From CAYONP01 sp964405335 (GTDB lineage: Bacteria; Armatimonadota; UBA10988), in assembly GCA_964405335.1 (NCBI GenBank), contig CAYONP010000008.1, positions 1-64,000 of the forward strand: a DNA stretch of 64,000 bases, given 5' to 3'. Shown here piece after piece: positions 26,879 through 36,223 of this stretch. Under the pieces are notes generated by a model. It was not told the origin of the DNA, did not search any database, and saw nothing but the letters and a program-made list of their open reading frames with translations. How positions within the stretch are numbered: the stretch's first letter is position 1; each line of letters begins with the position of its first letter. Position numbers and translations under genes: made by a program.

Positions 26879-27793
26879 ATGCGAACAGGCAGCGGGCGGC
26901 ACACCTACGAGCTGGTCGAGAACTGGCCCAAGATGCCCGAGCAGGTCAAGCTGGGCTACACCCACGGGGTGATCACCGACCGCAGCGACCGGGTCTACAT
27001 CCACAACCAGAGCCCCCACGCGGTGGCCATCTTCGAGGCCGACGGCTCGTTCGTCGGCGCCTGGGGCGAGCGCTTCGCCGGCGGCGCGCACGGCATGGCC
27101 TATCATGTCGAGGGCGAGGTCGAGTACCTCTACCTGACCGACTATGCGCAGCAGAAGCTGGTCAAGACCACCCTCGGCGGCGATGTCGTGCTCGAGCTCG
27201 GCCACCCGCCGCGCGAGGACCTCTACCCCGACCCGGCGCGCTACCGCCCGACCGACACCGCCGTCGCGCCGAATGGCGACATCTTCATCACCGACGGCTA
27301 TGGCTCGAACTGGATCCACAAGTACACCGGCGCCGGCGAGTATGTGAAGTCGTTTGGCGGCCCGGGCAACGAGCCGGGTCAACTGGCCTGCCCGCACGGG
27401 GTCTGGATCGATACCGACGGCCCCGAGCCGCTGCTCGTCGTCGCCGACCGGGCCAACGTGCGCATCCAGGAGTTCAACCTCGATGGCGAGCCGGTCGCCG
27501 TCCACGCCGACGAACTGCGCCACCCGTGCGACTTCCAGCGCCGCGAGGGCGACCTGCTCTGCCCCGACCTGCACGGCCGGGTGAGCATCTTCGACCGCAA
27601 CTACCGGCTGATCTGCCACCTGGGCGATAACCCAGGCGTGCAGCAGACCCCCGGCTACCCCAACCTGCCGCAAGACCAGCGCATCCCCGGCAAGTTCATC
27701 TCCCCCCACGCCGCTTGGTGGGACAGCAAGGGCGACCTCTATGTGGTCGAGTGGGTGAGCGACGGGCGGGTGAGCAAGTTCGCCAGGGTGTGA
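26879..27793 (+). CDS. NHL/6-bladed beta-propeller protein
   Basis: A 304-residue protein from ATG 26879 (GGAG six bases upstream), without a signal peptide. It shows NHL-type blades: THGVITDRSDRVYIHNQ, TDTAVAPNGDIFITDGYG, CPHGVWIDTDG and SPHAAWWDSKGDLYVVEW, each a propeller strand pattern with conserved histidine or aspartate at the start. Relatives include peptidyl-alpha-hydroxyglycine lyase-like proteins and lactonase-like propellers. The repeated HG/HA histidines could bind a metal, but activity cannot be assigned. It is transcribed away from the BtrH-like gene. Confidence 0.8.
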   Translation: MRTGSGRHTYELVENWPKMPEQVKLGYTHGVITDRSDRVYIHNQSPHAVAIFEADGSFVGAWGERFAGGAHGMAYHVEGEVEYLYLTDYAQQKLVKTTLGGDVVLELGHPPREDLYPDPARYRPTDTAVAPNGDIFITDGYGSNWIHKYTGAGEYVKSFGGPGNEPGQLACPHGVWIDTDGPEPLLVVADRANVRIQEFNLDGEPVAVHADELRHPCDFQRREGDLLCPDLHGRVSIFDRNYRLICHLGDNPGVQQTPGYPNLPQDQRIPGKFISPHAAWWDSKGDLYVVEWVSDGRVSKFARV

Positions 27794-27850
27794 CCGGCAG
27801 ATGGAAGCCGGCGGTCCGGATGACGGCTGTAATGGTGCGTTGAACCTCGT

Positions 27851-27946
27851 GGTAGGGGCAGGTCTGAGACCTGCCCGACCCCGCGGTGGATCGGCTCTGG
27901 AACCGCGCTCGTCGGCATTCGGGCGGGTCTGAGACCCGCCCCTACC
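27851..27946 (+). repeat. 96-base REPIN, GGTAGGGGCAGGTCTGAGACC family
   Basis: Two terminal hairpins (GGCAGGTCTGAGACCTGCC at the left, GGGCGGGTCTGAGACCCGCC at the right), with GGTAGGGG / CCCCTACC outer ends, enclose a core containing GATCGGCTCTGGAA and CTCGTCGGCAT. An inverted copy of the whole element, core included, lies at 63656-63750. It occupies the 27794-28212 intergenic stretch, whose remaining 270 bases show only the ribosome site GGAG at 28203. Confidence 0.85.
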
Positions 27947-28212
27947 GGATCCGGTCAACACGACGCCAAGTCGGGCCGTCACCTTGGCCGGCTGCTTGGC
28001 GAGTTTCGGCCGGCCGCCCGGCCACCGCCTGGGCTGCTCACGGCGACGGCACCGAGGTCGTCTCGCACGACACGACGCCCACGCCCGGCGCAGTTGGACC
28101 GTACGCCTGCCGGTTCATCGGCCCACCCCGCTCCCCACCTCTCCCAAACCAGAAGGAACCTAACTCCCGCCAACCAACCCATCGCCAGGCTAGGTCGGTG
28201 GCGGAGAACATC

Positions 28213-30132
28213 ATGGATCCGATCGACCGCCGTGCGCGACGTGCCGTGCGGTTGCTGCTTGTCGCCGCGGGCGTGCAGTTGGGCGTCATGTTCCTGGTCC
28301 GCGGCGCGCAGGGCGCGCTGCTCATCCCTTGTGGGCTGTGCGTCGTCTGCGCCGTCGGCGTCGGCGCCGCGCGGAAGTACCTGGGCGAGGTCATCGTCGG
28401 CCTCGGGATGTTGGTCGTGCTCGCCGTCACGACCATGTTCATGGTCGCGCGGTTCGTCCGCGACTCCGGCGGGGCGCGCCTCGCGGCGCAGGTCGGCTCG
28501 GCCGGCTGCGCCCAGAACCTGCGCGAGATCGGCCGCGCCACACTGGCCTATGTCGCCGACCACGACGGCTTCTTGCCGCCCGCCGCGGCCGACTGGCCGG
28601 CGGTCATCGAGGCCGATGGTCGCGGCGTCTGGCGCTGCCCAGCGGCCGCGACCGAGCCGAGCTTCGCCTGGCCGCTCAATGCCGGCGGCGCCGTGCTGGC
28701 CGACCTCGGCGCGCCCAACCGCGTGGTGCTCTGGTTCGAGTCGGACGACTCCCTGACGCCGGCGCCGCGGCACGAGGGCGGCAGCTACGCGGTCACCGCC
28801 TCGGGCACGGTCTATCCTATGCCGGTCGACTGGGACCTGAACGGCCTGGGCAACGTGATGGGCCGCCACTGGATCGAAGACCAGGACCCGCTCGCGACCA
28901 CTTGGGTGCCGCTGCGGCTGGGCTATCACGAGGCGGCGCGCGGCCGGCTGGCGCGGCTCGACCGGCGCTCGCTCGCCCCGCGCGAGACGGCGCGGCTGGT
29001 CGCCCAGCAGGCTGTCTGCGACGTCCACTTTGCCGGGCCGTGCGACCCGGCCAAGATCGCCGCGCAGGTCGCTCAGGCGCTGGGCGGCGATGTCGAGCGG
29101 CTCACCCAGGCGGGCACTGAGCTGCTCTATCTCGGCGAGGCCGACGCGGCAGTGAAGGTGCTCAAGCAGGCCGTCGCCGCGCGGCCCGACGCGACGGCGC
29201 AGTATCGCCTGGCCGAGGCGCTGCTGACCGCCGATCGGCTGGATGAGGCGATCGAGCCGGCCAACCGCGCGATTGAGCTGGCGCCCGACCAGGTCGGCGC
29301 GCGCGAGGTCCGGTCCGTGATCTTGGCCCGGCTCGATCGCTGGGCCGAGGCGGCGGAGGATTACCGGACCTTGTGCGACCTGCAGCCGCAGTATCCGACG
29401 CGCTGGAACGCCCTGGCCGAAGCGCTGGTCCGGGCTGAGCGCTGGTCCGAGGCCGACGCGGCGTTCGCGCAGGCGGTGACGGCCAGCGGCGGCGGGACCT
29501 TCTTCGAGTTCGACCGGGTGCTGGTCGCGTTGCGCTCGGGCGACGCGGCGGCGCTCGAAGCGCACTATCAGCGGCTGAAGGCGGCGGCGCCCGAGGACTG
29601 GATCATTCCGGCGATTGAGGCGCTGCGGCACGAGGAGGCGGGCCGGACGAGCCAGGCGCTGACGGCCTATGTCGCGGCGGTGCAGAAGACCGATCCGCAC
29701 GGCACGACCCGCGCCGATGAGCTGCTCTCGCGCGCGGTCCGCCTGGCCGCGGCGGAGGGCCTCGAGGCCGAGGTGGAGCAGCTCTTCAAGCTGGCGCGGG
29801 AGCACAACAAGCTGACCCACGAGCTGTTCGAGGCGGCGCGGCAGGCGGGCGGCAAGCTGTCGACCAAGGCGCGCCGGTACCGGCTCGAGGTGGTGCTCGA
29901 CTGGGGCGAGAGCGAGTACTTGGTCGAGCAGGGATTCGAGGCCTACGCCGAGAGCGCGGCGCAGGCCGAGAACCTGGCCCGCCGCGACGTGGCTCGCGTC
30001 GGCGCGAAGCCGCTGCGGGTAGCCGTGGTCGAAGAGGGCGACGAGCTGCTGACCGAGCGGCTCGGCGTGTTCGATGCCGACGAGGGCGAATACGTCGCGC
30101 GCCCGGCCGAAGCGCCGACGGCGGAGGAGTAA
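28213..30132 (+). CDS. Pseudopilin-headed TPR membrane protein, paralogue 1
   Basis: A 639-residue protein from ATG 28213 (GGAG six bases upstream). Three to four membrane helices fill residues 10-85. A pseudopilin-like block follows (CAQNLREIGRATLAYVADHD, then WRCPAA), ending in a worn H-x9-SG in place of H-x9-DG. Residues about 290-560 are TPR repeats (LAEALLTADRLDEAIEPANR, IELAPDQ). The last 70 residues form a small alpha/beta domain, YRLEVVLDWGE, also found in the next gene. It is the first of three tandem paralogues that read as one operon. A protein-protein interaction hub in the envelope is likely; the real role is unknown. Confidence 0.78.
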   Translation: MDPIDRRARRAVRLLLVAAGVQLGVMFLVRGAQGALLIPCGLCVVCAVGVGAARKYLGEVIVGLGMLVVLAVTTMFMVARFVRDSGGARLAAQVGSAGCAQNLREIGRATLAYVADHDGFLPPAAADWPAVIEADGRGVWRCPAAATEPSFAWPLNAGGAVLADLGAPNRVVLWFESDDSLTPAPRHEGGSYAVTASGTVYPMPVDWDLNGLGNVMGRHWIEDQDPLATTWVPLRLGYHEAARGRLARLDRRSLAPRETARLVAQQAVCDVHFAGPCDPAKIAAQVAQALGGDVERLTQAGTELLYLGEADAAVKVLKQAVAARPDATAQYRLAEALLTADRLDEAIEPANRAIELAPDQVGAREVRSVILARLDRWAEAAEDYRTLCDLQPQYPTRWNALAEALVRAERWSEADAAFAQAVTASGGGTFFEFDRVLVALRSGDAAALEAHYQRLKAAAPEDWIIPAIEALRHEEAGRTSQALTAYVAAVQKTDPHGTTRADELLSRAVRLAAAEGLEAEVEQLFKLAREHNKLTHELFEAARQAGGKLSTKARRYRLEVVLDWGESEYLVEQGFEAYAESAAQAENLARRDVARVGAKPLRVAVVEEGDELLTERLGVFDADEGEYVARPAEAPTAEE

Positions 30133-30155
30133 CCAGTCGGCAGGGGAGGGCGAAG

Positions 30156-32078
30156 ATGTATCGACGGAACCTGGAGCCGTTGCCGGTCGGGCCGCTGTTG
30201 AGTGCGATGGCGGCGCTCTTCGCGGTCTGCGTGGCCGTGCTCTGGCCCGGCGCGGCGGCGTGGTGTCTGGCGGCGGCGCTGGTGCTCGGCATCGCGGCGC
30301 TGGTGGCCGCGCGGGGCCGGGCCCGCAGCGGTTGCGCGGCGCTGCTGGCCTTGCTCGCGGTGCTGGGGAGCTGGGGCTTGGCGCTCAGCATCTTGACCGG
30401 CGGCGAGGCGCGCGGGCCCGGTCCTCTCTCGGCGCGCCGGCGCGAGCAGCGCTGCGTACAGACGCTGCAGGACCTGGGCCGGGCGACCAGTCTCTACCTG
30501 TCCGACTACGACCAGCGCTTCCCACCGGGCCGCGCCGACTGGGTCGAGCTGATCGGCCCGTACCGGCGCGACCGGTTGACCTGGAGCTGCCCCGAGTCGA
30601 CCGCCACGCCGGGCTACGCGCCGCAGATGCAATTCGCCGGCCAGACGGTGGCCGAGGTGCAGACCGGCGAGTACCAGCCGACGGCCTGGTTCGACAGCGC
30701 CGACGGCGCCAGCATCGACTTCCGCCATGGGTGCGACGCCTTCTTCTCGCGGATCGACAGCAGCCTCTACCTGCTCAATCGCGCCGAGGCGCACGCGTTC
30801 GGCTGGCGCACCGGCCCGCCGACGCCGTGGATCGAGGGGCCCGACCCGTTGGCGGCGCTGGCCTATGACTGCCGCGAGTGGCACTGGGAGTCGCTCGCCG
30901 GCCGCGTCGAGCGACTCGACCGGAGCGCCCTCGCGTTGCGCGAGCGCGTCCGCCTGACCGTCTATGAGGCGCTGCTCGAGCATCGCCGCACCGGAGACGA
31001 GCAGGCCCTGCTCGACCTCGCCCGGACCTCGAACGACTGGGCCAGCCTGATCTGGCAGGGCGAGGAGTTCCGCGGCCTGACCTATGACCGGATGGCCCTC
31101 GAGTGCTTCAAGCGGTCGGTCAGCGTGCACAGCGAGGCCGACAACCTGTACAACCTGGGTCTCTCGGTCAGTCTGTACGACGGACCGCGGAGTTCGCTGA
31201 GCTACTTCCGCGACGCGCTGGAGAAGCGGCCGGGCGACCCCGAGATCACCTGCGCCATGGCCGACCGCGAGATCCGCCGTGACCGCGCCGCCGCGGCCGA
31301 GGAGCGGCTGAGCGCGCTGGTCGAGGTCCATCCCGAGTACGGCCGGGCGTGGCTGCTGCTCGCCCGCGCCCGGCGCGACGTGGGCCGGCCCGAGGACAGC
31401 TACGCGGCCTATCAACGCGCGTTGGCGGCCGGGCACGACCGGCTCGAGACTCACCTGAGCTGTGCGATCACCGCCTTCCGCGCCAGCCACCGCGATCAGC
31501 TGGTGCGCTCGGTCCAGGCCCTGCGCCGCGAGGCGCCGCTGGCCTGGCAGACCGCCGAAGCGGCAGCGCTCCTGGCACAGCACGACGGTGATGGCGCGGC
31601 GGAGCTGCCCGAGCTGGTCAACGCCATCACCTTCGCGCTCGACGACCCGGAGGTCGGCAGCGGACCGCCGTCACTCCCATACTATATCACGCGAATTTGC
31701 GCCTTGGGCCACCGCGAAGCGTTGGTTCCTCTCACGCCCAGGCTGTTCGACCGCAGTTGGCTGATTGAGACGGTGCTCTACGCACTCCGCGAGGCCGATG
31801 GGCGGCGGCTTGAGCACGGCACGGCCTACCGGCTCGACGTGACCTACGCCGGGAACCGGCCGGGCAAGGTCGTCGACCTCGAGCTCGTCGTCGCCGCCAA
31901 CTCCGAGACGCAGGCCGTCGCGCTGGCCCAGGAGTTCATGGCTCGCTGCGGCACCCGGGTGCTCCAGATCGACGTGCGCACCGAGCGCAACGACTACGGC
32001 GAGGGGTTCGCCGGCGTGCGCGCCATCGGTCAGCGCAGCGTCCACTGGCGTGAACGCAACGAGCGGGAGTTGCGATGA
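30156..32078 (+). CDS. Pseudopilin-headed TPR membrane protein, paralogue 2
   Basis: A 640-residue protein from ATG 30156, with GGGAGG six bases upstream and 23 bases after the previous stop. Two or three membrane helices (15-85) precede a pseudopilin-like block (RCVQTLQDLGRATSLYLSD, then WSCPES). The H-x9-DG motif is not intact. TPR-like helices run from about 290 to 540 (YDRMALECFKRSVSVHSEAD). The C-terminal domain YRLDVTYAGNRPGKVVDLEL matches that of paralogue 1. The stop overlaps the next start (ATGA), indicating coupled translation. Confidence 0.78.
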   Translation: MYRRNLEPLPVGPLLSAMAALFAVCVAVLWPGAAAWCLAAALVLGIAALVAARGRARSGCAALLALLAVLGSWGLALSILTGGEARGPGPLSARRREQRCVQTLQDLGRATSLYLSDYDQRFPPGRADWVELIGPYRRDRLTWSCPESTATPGYAPQMQFAGQTVAEVQTGEYQPTAWFDSADGASIDFRHGCDAFFSRIDSSLYLLNRAEAHAFGWRTGPPTPWIEGPDPLAALAYDCREWHWESLAGRVERLDRSALALRERVRLTVYEALLEHRRTGDEQALLDLARTSNDWASLIWQGEEFRGLTYDRMALECFKRSVSVHSEADNLYNLGLSVSLYDGPRSSLSYFRDALEKRPGDPEITCAMADREIRRDRAAAAEERLSALVEVHPEYGRAWLLLARARRDVGRPEDSYAAYQRALAAGHDRLETHLSCAITAFRASHRDQLVRSVQALRREAPLAWQTAEAAALLAQHDGDGAAELPELVNAITFALDDPEVGSGPPSLPYYITRICALGHREALVPLTPRLFDRSWLIETVLYALREADGRRLEHGTAYRLDVTYAGNRPGKVVDLELVVAANSETQAVALAQEFMARCGTRVLQIDVRTERNDYGEGFAGVRAIGQRSVHWRERNERELR

Positions 32079-33703
32079 CCCACGAAACCACCGCCTGCGC
32101 CGCGCGCCTGGCCGCCATCGCCGAGGCGACCCTGACCCTGGCCCGCGAGCGCGACGGCTGGCTGCCGACCGGCTGTGAGGACTGGGTGGCGCTGCTCCGG
32201 CCGCGACTGCCGGCGGCGGCCTGGCGCTGCCCGCTCGCCGCCGTCGAGCCGGCCTATGCGCCGTCGCCGCGCGTGGCCGCCATGGCGCTCGAAGGCCCGG
32301 CCGACCTGTCGCGGCTGGTGCTCTGGTACGAGTCCGATGACGACTGGCAACCGGCCGCGCGCCACGCCGGCGCCTGCCAGGTCGCCTTCTGCGACGGCTC
32401 GGTGCGCGGCGTCGCCGCCGCCGAGCTGCCCGCGCTGATGCCCTGGCTGACGCCGCCCGAGGCCTGGTGGCACGACGAGCCCGACCCGCTCGCCCGGCTC
32501 GCCGCCCAGGCCGCCGCCCACGCCGTGGTGCGCGCGGCGCGGAGCCTGGCGGGCATCGACGACGTGCGGCTCGACGCGTTCCAGCGCGGCCGGCTGGCCG
32601 CCTTTGCGCTGTTCTGCGACGTCCATCTGGCCGACAGCGACGACCATCTCGAGCGCGCCCAGCGGCTGATCGACCAGTCGGGCGGCGACGTCGCCCGGCT
32701 CTTCGGCGCGGGTGGCCAGCTCTGTCGGCTCGATTGGCTCGACGAATCGGAGCTGATCCTGCGCGAGGCGGTGCGTCTCAGCCCCGACCGCTGGACTCAC
32801 CACCAGCTCGGCGTGACGCTGTTCCGTCTCGACCGACTCGACGAGGCGGCCGAGCAGTTCTCGCTGGCGATTGAGTCGGCGCCCGACCATCACCCGGCCC
32901 GGCGCGCGCTGGCCGAGTCGCTCATGCGCCTCAATCGCTATGACGACGCGATCGCCGCCTATCGCGCCTACCTCGACGGCTGCCCCGTCGACGCCGACGC
33001 CTGGCTCGAACTGGCGGTCTGCGAGAGCCAGGTGCAACAGACCGACGCCGACTACACCGCCTATCGGCGCGCGGAGGAGGCCGGCGCCGAACCCGGCAAC
33101 CTGTACTACAATTGGGCCATATCGGCCCGCTGGCGCGGCGACCGCGAGCGACTGGTCTGGTGCCGCGAACGGCTGGCCGAGACCAATCCGGGGATCTGCT
33201 CCATCCCCTATGTCGAGGCCTGGATTGCCGCCCACGACGGCGACCTGAGCCGGGCCGTCGCGCTCGGTAGCGAGGCGGTGCGACAGGCGATCGACCAACA
33301 GGAGCCGGAGACGGCCGAGCGGATGGTCACCCGGATCCTCCAGATGGCCGCCGAGTCGAACTGCCACGAGGGCGTGGCCGAACTGGCCGCACTGGCCTAT
33401 CAGGCCGACCTCCTCTCGCCCGCGGCGCTCTTTCACCTGCGCGAACTGTGGGGCGAGCCGTCGGACCGCGCCAAGGCCTTCACCGTGCTGATCAACGTCG
33501 GCAATCGCGCCGAGGGCTACTTCCAGACGGCCTTCGTGCTCGCCCGGAGCCGGGCCGATGCCCGCCGGCAGACCGCCGCCATGCTCGGCCGCATGGGCCT
33601 CAAGGTCGCCTCGGTCGAGGTCCGGCAGGAGTGGGAGCGCGAGCCCGACGTGCGGCTCGGCCTGTGCGAAATCCGCCCGGGCCGCACCCGGTACCGCGAG
33701 TAG
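32075..33703 (+). CDS. Soluble pseudopilin-TPR protein, paralogue 3
   Basis: A 542-residue protein whose ATG 32075 overlaps the previous stop by four bases. It has no membrane helix, but begins directly with the pseudopilin globular block (CAARLAAIAEATLTLARERD, WRCPLA) and retains a perfect H-x9-DG motif (HAGACQVAFCDG). TPR repeats follow (HHQLGVTLFRLDRLDEAAEQ, ALAESLMRLNRYDDAIAAY). The end, FTVLINVGNRAEGYFQTAFV, is the same small alpha/beta domain as in paralogues 1 and 2. A cytoplasmic member of the set, presumably interacting with the two membrane members. Confidence 0.78.
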   Translation: MTHETTACAARLAAIAEATLTLARERDGWLPTGCEDWVALLRPRLPAAAWRCPLAAVEPAYAPSPRVAAMALEGPADLSRLVLWYESDDDWQPAARHAGACQVAFCDGSVRGVAAAELPALMPWLTPPEAWWHDEPDPLARLAAQAAAHAVVRAARSLAGIDDVRLDAFQRGRLAAFALFCDVHLADSDDHLERAQRLIDQSGGDVARLFGAGGQLCRLDWLDESELILREAVRLSPDRWTHHQLGVTLFRLDRLDEAAEQFSLAIESAPDHHPARRALAESLMRLNRYDDAIAAYRAYLDGCPVDADAWLELAVCESQVQQTDADYTAYRRAEEAGAEPGNLYYNWAISARWRGDRERLVWCRERLAETNPGICSIPYVEAWIAAHDGDLSRAVALGSEAVRQAIDQQEPETAERMVTRILQMAAESNCHEGVAELAALAYQADLLSPAALFHLRELWGEPSDRAKAFTVLINVGNRAEGYFQTAFVLARSRADARRQTAAMLGRMGLKVASVEVRQEWEREPDVRLGLCEIRPGRTRYRE

Positions 33704-33765
33704 CCGCCACCTCGCCCGCCGGCCGGCGTCTAAGCGAGTGCACCCGCCCGCCGTGGAGCCGGTCG

Positions 33766-34443
33766 ATGCGACGCCTAGCCATTCTCGCCGCCCTGCTTGC
33801 CCTCGCCGCCCGGGGCGAAACGGGCATCGACGCCACCATCGACTTCGTCAGCGAGGATGTCTTCCGCGGCGCCTCGCGCGGGCAGGGCGTCTCGCTCCAG
33901 CCGTCACTGGCTTACAACCTGCTCGGCCCGCTCACCGCCGGCCTCTGGACCAACGTCCGGCTCGGCGGCAGCCTGGCCGTCACCGAGGCCGAGTACAGCC
34001 TCGAGTGGACCTGGCTCACCGCCCAGCAGACCTCGTTCAGTGCCGGTTGGATCTACTACGACACCTATTCCAGCCGTCGCCCCCGCGCGCCGGAGACGGC
34101 CGAGCTGTTCGCCGGCCTGGTGGTCGATGTGCCCGGACGGCCGGCGCTCTATGCCTTCTACGATTACCGCGCGCTGCCCGGCGTCTACTGGTCGCTGGCC
34201 GCCTCGCACCGCTTCCTCCTGCCCGACTACCGCGGCAGCATCGACCTGAGCGGCGAGCTGGGCCTCGACACCGGTCGGATCAACGGCTTCCGCGACGCGC
34301 GGGTCAGCGTCGCCTTTTCGCGCTACCTGGGCGACTGGCGCATCTCGCCGGGGATCGACCTCCACTTCCCGGCCAGCAGCATCGATCCGGGCGCCAACGG
34401 CTTCCGCCCGGTGTTCCGCGTGAGCGCCACCCGTTCGTGGTAG
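33766..34443 (+). CDS. Outer membrane beta-barrel-type protein
   Basis: A 225-residue protein from ATG 33766 (GGAG seven bases upstream) with a short signal peptide (LAILAALLALAARG). The mature part has amphipathic beta strands (FVSEDVFRGASRGQGVSLQP, SLEWTWLTAQQ, FSAGWIYYDTY), resembling the TIGR02001-type conserved outer membrane proteins in which a SDYVFRG-like motif opens the barrel. It ends in VSATRSW, an aromatic C-terminus as used by barrel assembly. It lies 62 bases after the pseudopilin-TPR operon and could be its last member. Confidence 0.72.
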   Translation: MRRLAILAALLALAARGETGIDATIDFVSEDVFRGASRGQGVSLQPSLAYNLLGPLTAGLWTNVRLGGSLAVTEAEYSLEWTWLTAQQTSFSAGWIYYDTYSSRRPRAPETAELFAGLVVDVPGRPALYAFYDYRALPGVYWSLAASHRFLLPDYRGSIDLSGELGLDTGRINGFRDARVSVAFSRYLGDWRISPGIDLHFPASSIDPGANGFRPVFRVSATRSW

Positions 34444-34518
34444 GGAACCCCTACCGGTGGTGGTTCGTTCTCAGTCACACGGCACATCTTGTGCCGCGGT
34501 CGCGCTTTGGAGCAGCGG

Positions 34519-34977
34519 GTGGTTTGTCCTGTCTGTGGTGCCGATACTCGGGTCCTCGATTCCCGCCTGGCCGAAGATGGCGAGTCGACGCGCCGCCGGC
34601 GCGTCTGCCGCAACGAGGCCTGCGGCACGCGCTTCACCACCTATGAGCGGATCGAGCAGCGGTTCATCGTGGTGGTCAAGAAGTCCGGCCGGCACGAGGC
34701 CTATGACCGCGAGAAGATCCGCCGCGGCCTGCTCCGCGCCTGCACCAAACGGCCGATCGGCGCCGACGTGATCGACCGCGCGGTGAGCGAGATTGAGCAG
34801 ACCCTGCGCCGTTACCCGCACCGCCTGGTGCCCACCGCGTTCGTCAGCGATGTGGTGCTCGAGCACCTGCGCGACCTGGACGAGGTCGCCTACCTGCGCT
34901 TCGCCTCGGTCAACCGCGAGTTCGACCGCAAAGAGGACTTCCTTGAAGAGGCGGCCTCGCTGGAGCGCGAGGAGTAG
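34519..34977 (+). CDS. nrdR: Transcriptional repressor NrdR
   Basis: The start is set at GTG 34519 (GGAG six bases upstream), giving MVCPVCGADTRVLDSR and 152 residues, the family's usual length. A four-cysteine zinc ribbon (CPVC and CRNEAC) is followed by TRFTTYERIE and the ATP-cone (VVKKSGRHEAYDREKIRRGL, then RYPHRLVPTAFVSDVV). NrdR binds ATP or dATP and represses ribonucleotide reductase genes. No nrd gene is in the window. The end is acidic (EEAASLEREE). Confidence 0.95.
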   Translation: MVCPVCGADTRVLDSRLAEDGESTRRRRVCRNEACGTRFTTYERIEQRFIVVVKKSGRHEAYDREKIRRGLLRACTKRPIGADVIDRAVSEIEQTLRRYPHRLVPTAFVSDVVLEHLRDLDEVAYLRFASVNREFDRKEDFLEEAASLEREE

Positions 34978-34980
34978 GAA

Positions 34981-35201
34981 TGGGGACGGACCCAATTAGC
35001 GCCCAGCGCCTCGCCGGCCTGTGCCCACCAGGGGACTGTCACCATTTCGGACGAGCGCAGCGAAGGCCGAAATGGGGACTGTCCCCGGCACCCGTTGGCC
35101 AGCGGTTACCCGTTGGCCATCATCCGGGGACGGACCCGATCTACGACTGGCGCTTCGCGCGGACGGCGCGGCGCCGACAGTCCGTAATCGGGTCAGTCCC
35201 C
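34981..35201. repeat. Composite REP array, GGGGACGGACCC family
   Basis: It begins right after the nrdR stop with GGGGACGGACCCAATT, then two REPIN-like pairs: 35031-35050 with 35067-35086 (GGGGACTGTCACCATTTCGG and its inverted copy, two mismatches) and 35126-35140 with 35187-35201 (GGGGACGGACCCGAT, one mismatch). The linker at about 35079-35138 resembles that in the array at 39807-40033. The remaining 35202-35355 shows nothing I can name. Confidence 0.75.
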
Positions 35202-35355
35202 TGGCGCGGATGGCGGGCTTGGGTGGAGTGGTCGGGTTGCCGTTGTCGTCGTTGGCGAAGGCCCGTCATTGCGCAGCACACCAGGAGGCCGGCAGACGGG
35301 CCGTCGCCATTGGGGCTCTGCTCACTGCAATGTCAGACTCCATCGTGCTGCGTCG

Positions 35356-36141
35356 TCAGCCGGCCTGACCACTCCTGCCGGAATCGCATTGAGCGGTCAG
35401 ATGGTCGAGGTGTCTGGCTAGGCGCCGGACAGGGATAGGTCGCGAGATGGTACGCCACATCAGGTGCGCAGACGGGTACTCGATGGCGATCTGAGCCGTT
35501 GCCTGGCTCCGCGAGGCATGCCAACTGTCACCAGCGTACTTCTTTTCCGCCGAGAAACGAAGCACAAGGACTCCGCACTCAGCAGGGACCAGAGCCAGAT
35601 AACGCGCCGCCGGGAGGGTGTCCACCTCCTCCAGGCGGCCAGCCACCAGGCGTGCGGTAACGAATCGACCGACACTAGCCTCGGACGCTGCAGGGGCCAC
35701 TAAGGCCACCTCAGCGTTGCGCACCGGCCAGTCGTCGGCAGGAACATGCCGAACGCGAACGACAATCGACTTCAGCACCGAACCGGTGCCGCTGTCGAGC
35801 GCCTCGTAGTGCACGTGTGCGCCAAAGAGCACGTCACTGGAGTCCGCGCTGGTCTGACGAAACTGCCGCATGCCATCAGCGCTGCGGTAGACGCCGACAG
35901 GGAACTCAAGCTGAGTTGCTGCCTCGCCCAGCCATGCGACGCCGGCATCGTGGCCTTTCTTTGCCGCGCGCGCTGTCATGTAGATGAGAAGGCCGGTCGG
36001 GATGCCACCTGCGCCAACGCCGATGCTCAGAGCGGCGATCACGGTGTCGTATGTACCCGTGATGCCATAGGCAAGTAGGCCCAGGACGAGCCCAATCCCG
36101 CCAGCCCCAACAACGCCGACCATCAAGCTCCTGATGAGCAT
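35356..36141 (-). CDS. Membrane protein, possible immunity protein of the Rhs island
   Basis: The start is set at ATG 36141 (GGAG six bases upstream), giving 261 residues. Two membrane helices (5-30 and 38-62, glycine-rich) are followed by a soluble domain of about 190 residues with beta character (LFGAHVHYEALDSG, SIVVRVRHVPADDW). Base composition is less GC-rich than the surroundings. It lies 83 bases downstream of the hydrophobic Rhs tail fragment, the position of an immunity gene in Rhs loci. That role is inference from position only; I recognise no family. Confidence 0.6.
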   Translation of the reverse strand: MLIRSLMVGVVGAGGIGLVLGLLAYGITGTYDTVIAALSIGVGAGGIPTGLLIYMTARAAKKGHDAGVAWLGEAATQLEFPVGVYRSADGMRQFRQTSADSSDVLFGAHVHYEALDSGTGSVLKSIVVRVRHVPADDWPVRNAEVALVAPAASEASVGRFVTARLVAGRLEEVDTLPAARYLALVPAECGVLVLRFSAEKKYAGDSWHASRSQATAQIAIEYPSAHLMWRTISRPIPVRRLARHLDHLTAQCDSGRSGQAG

Positions 36142-36223
36142 CGACGTCTCCGGCCGAGCGCGCTCACGCCTCGCACCACACATTCGCTCACGCCAGGCTG
36201 AGGGCGATGGCTATAGTCGCGAC

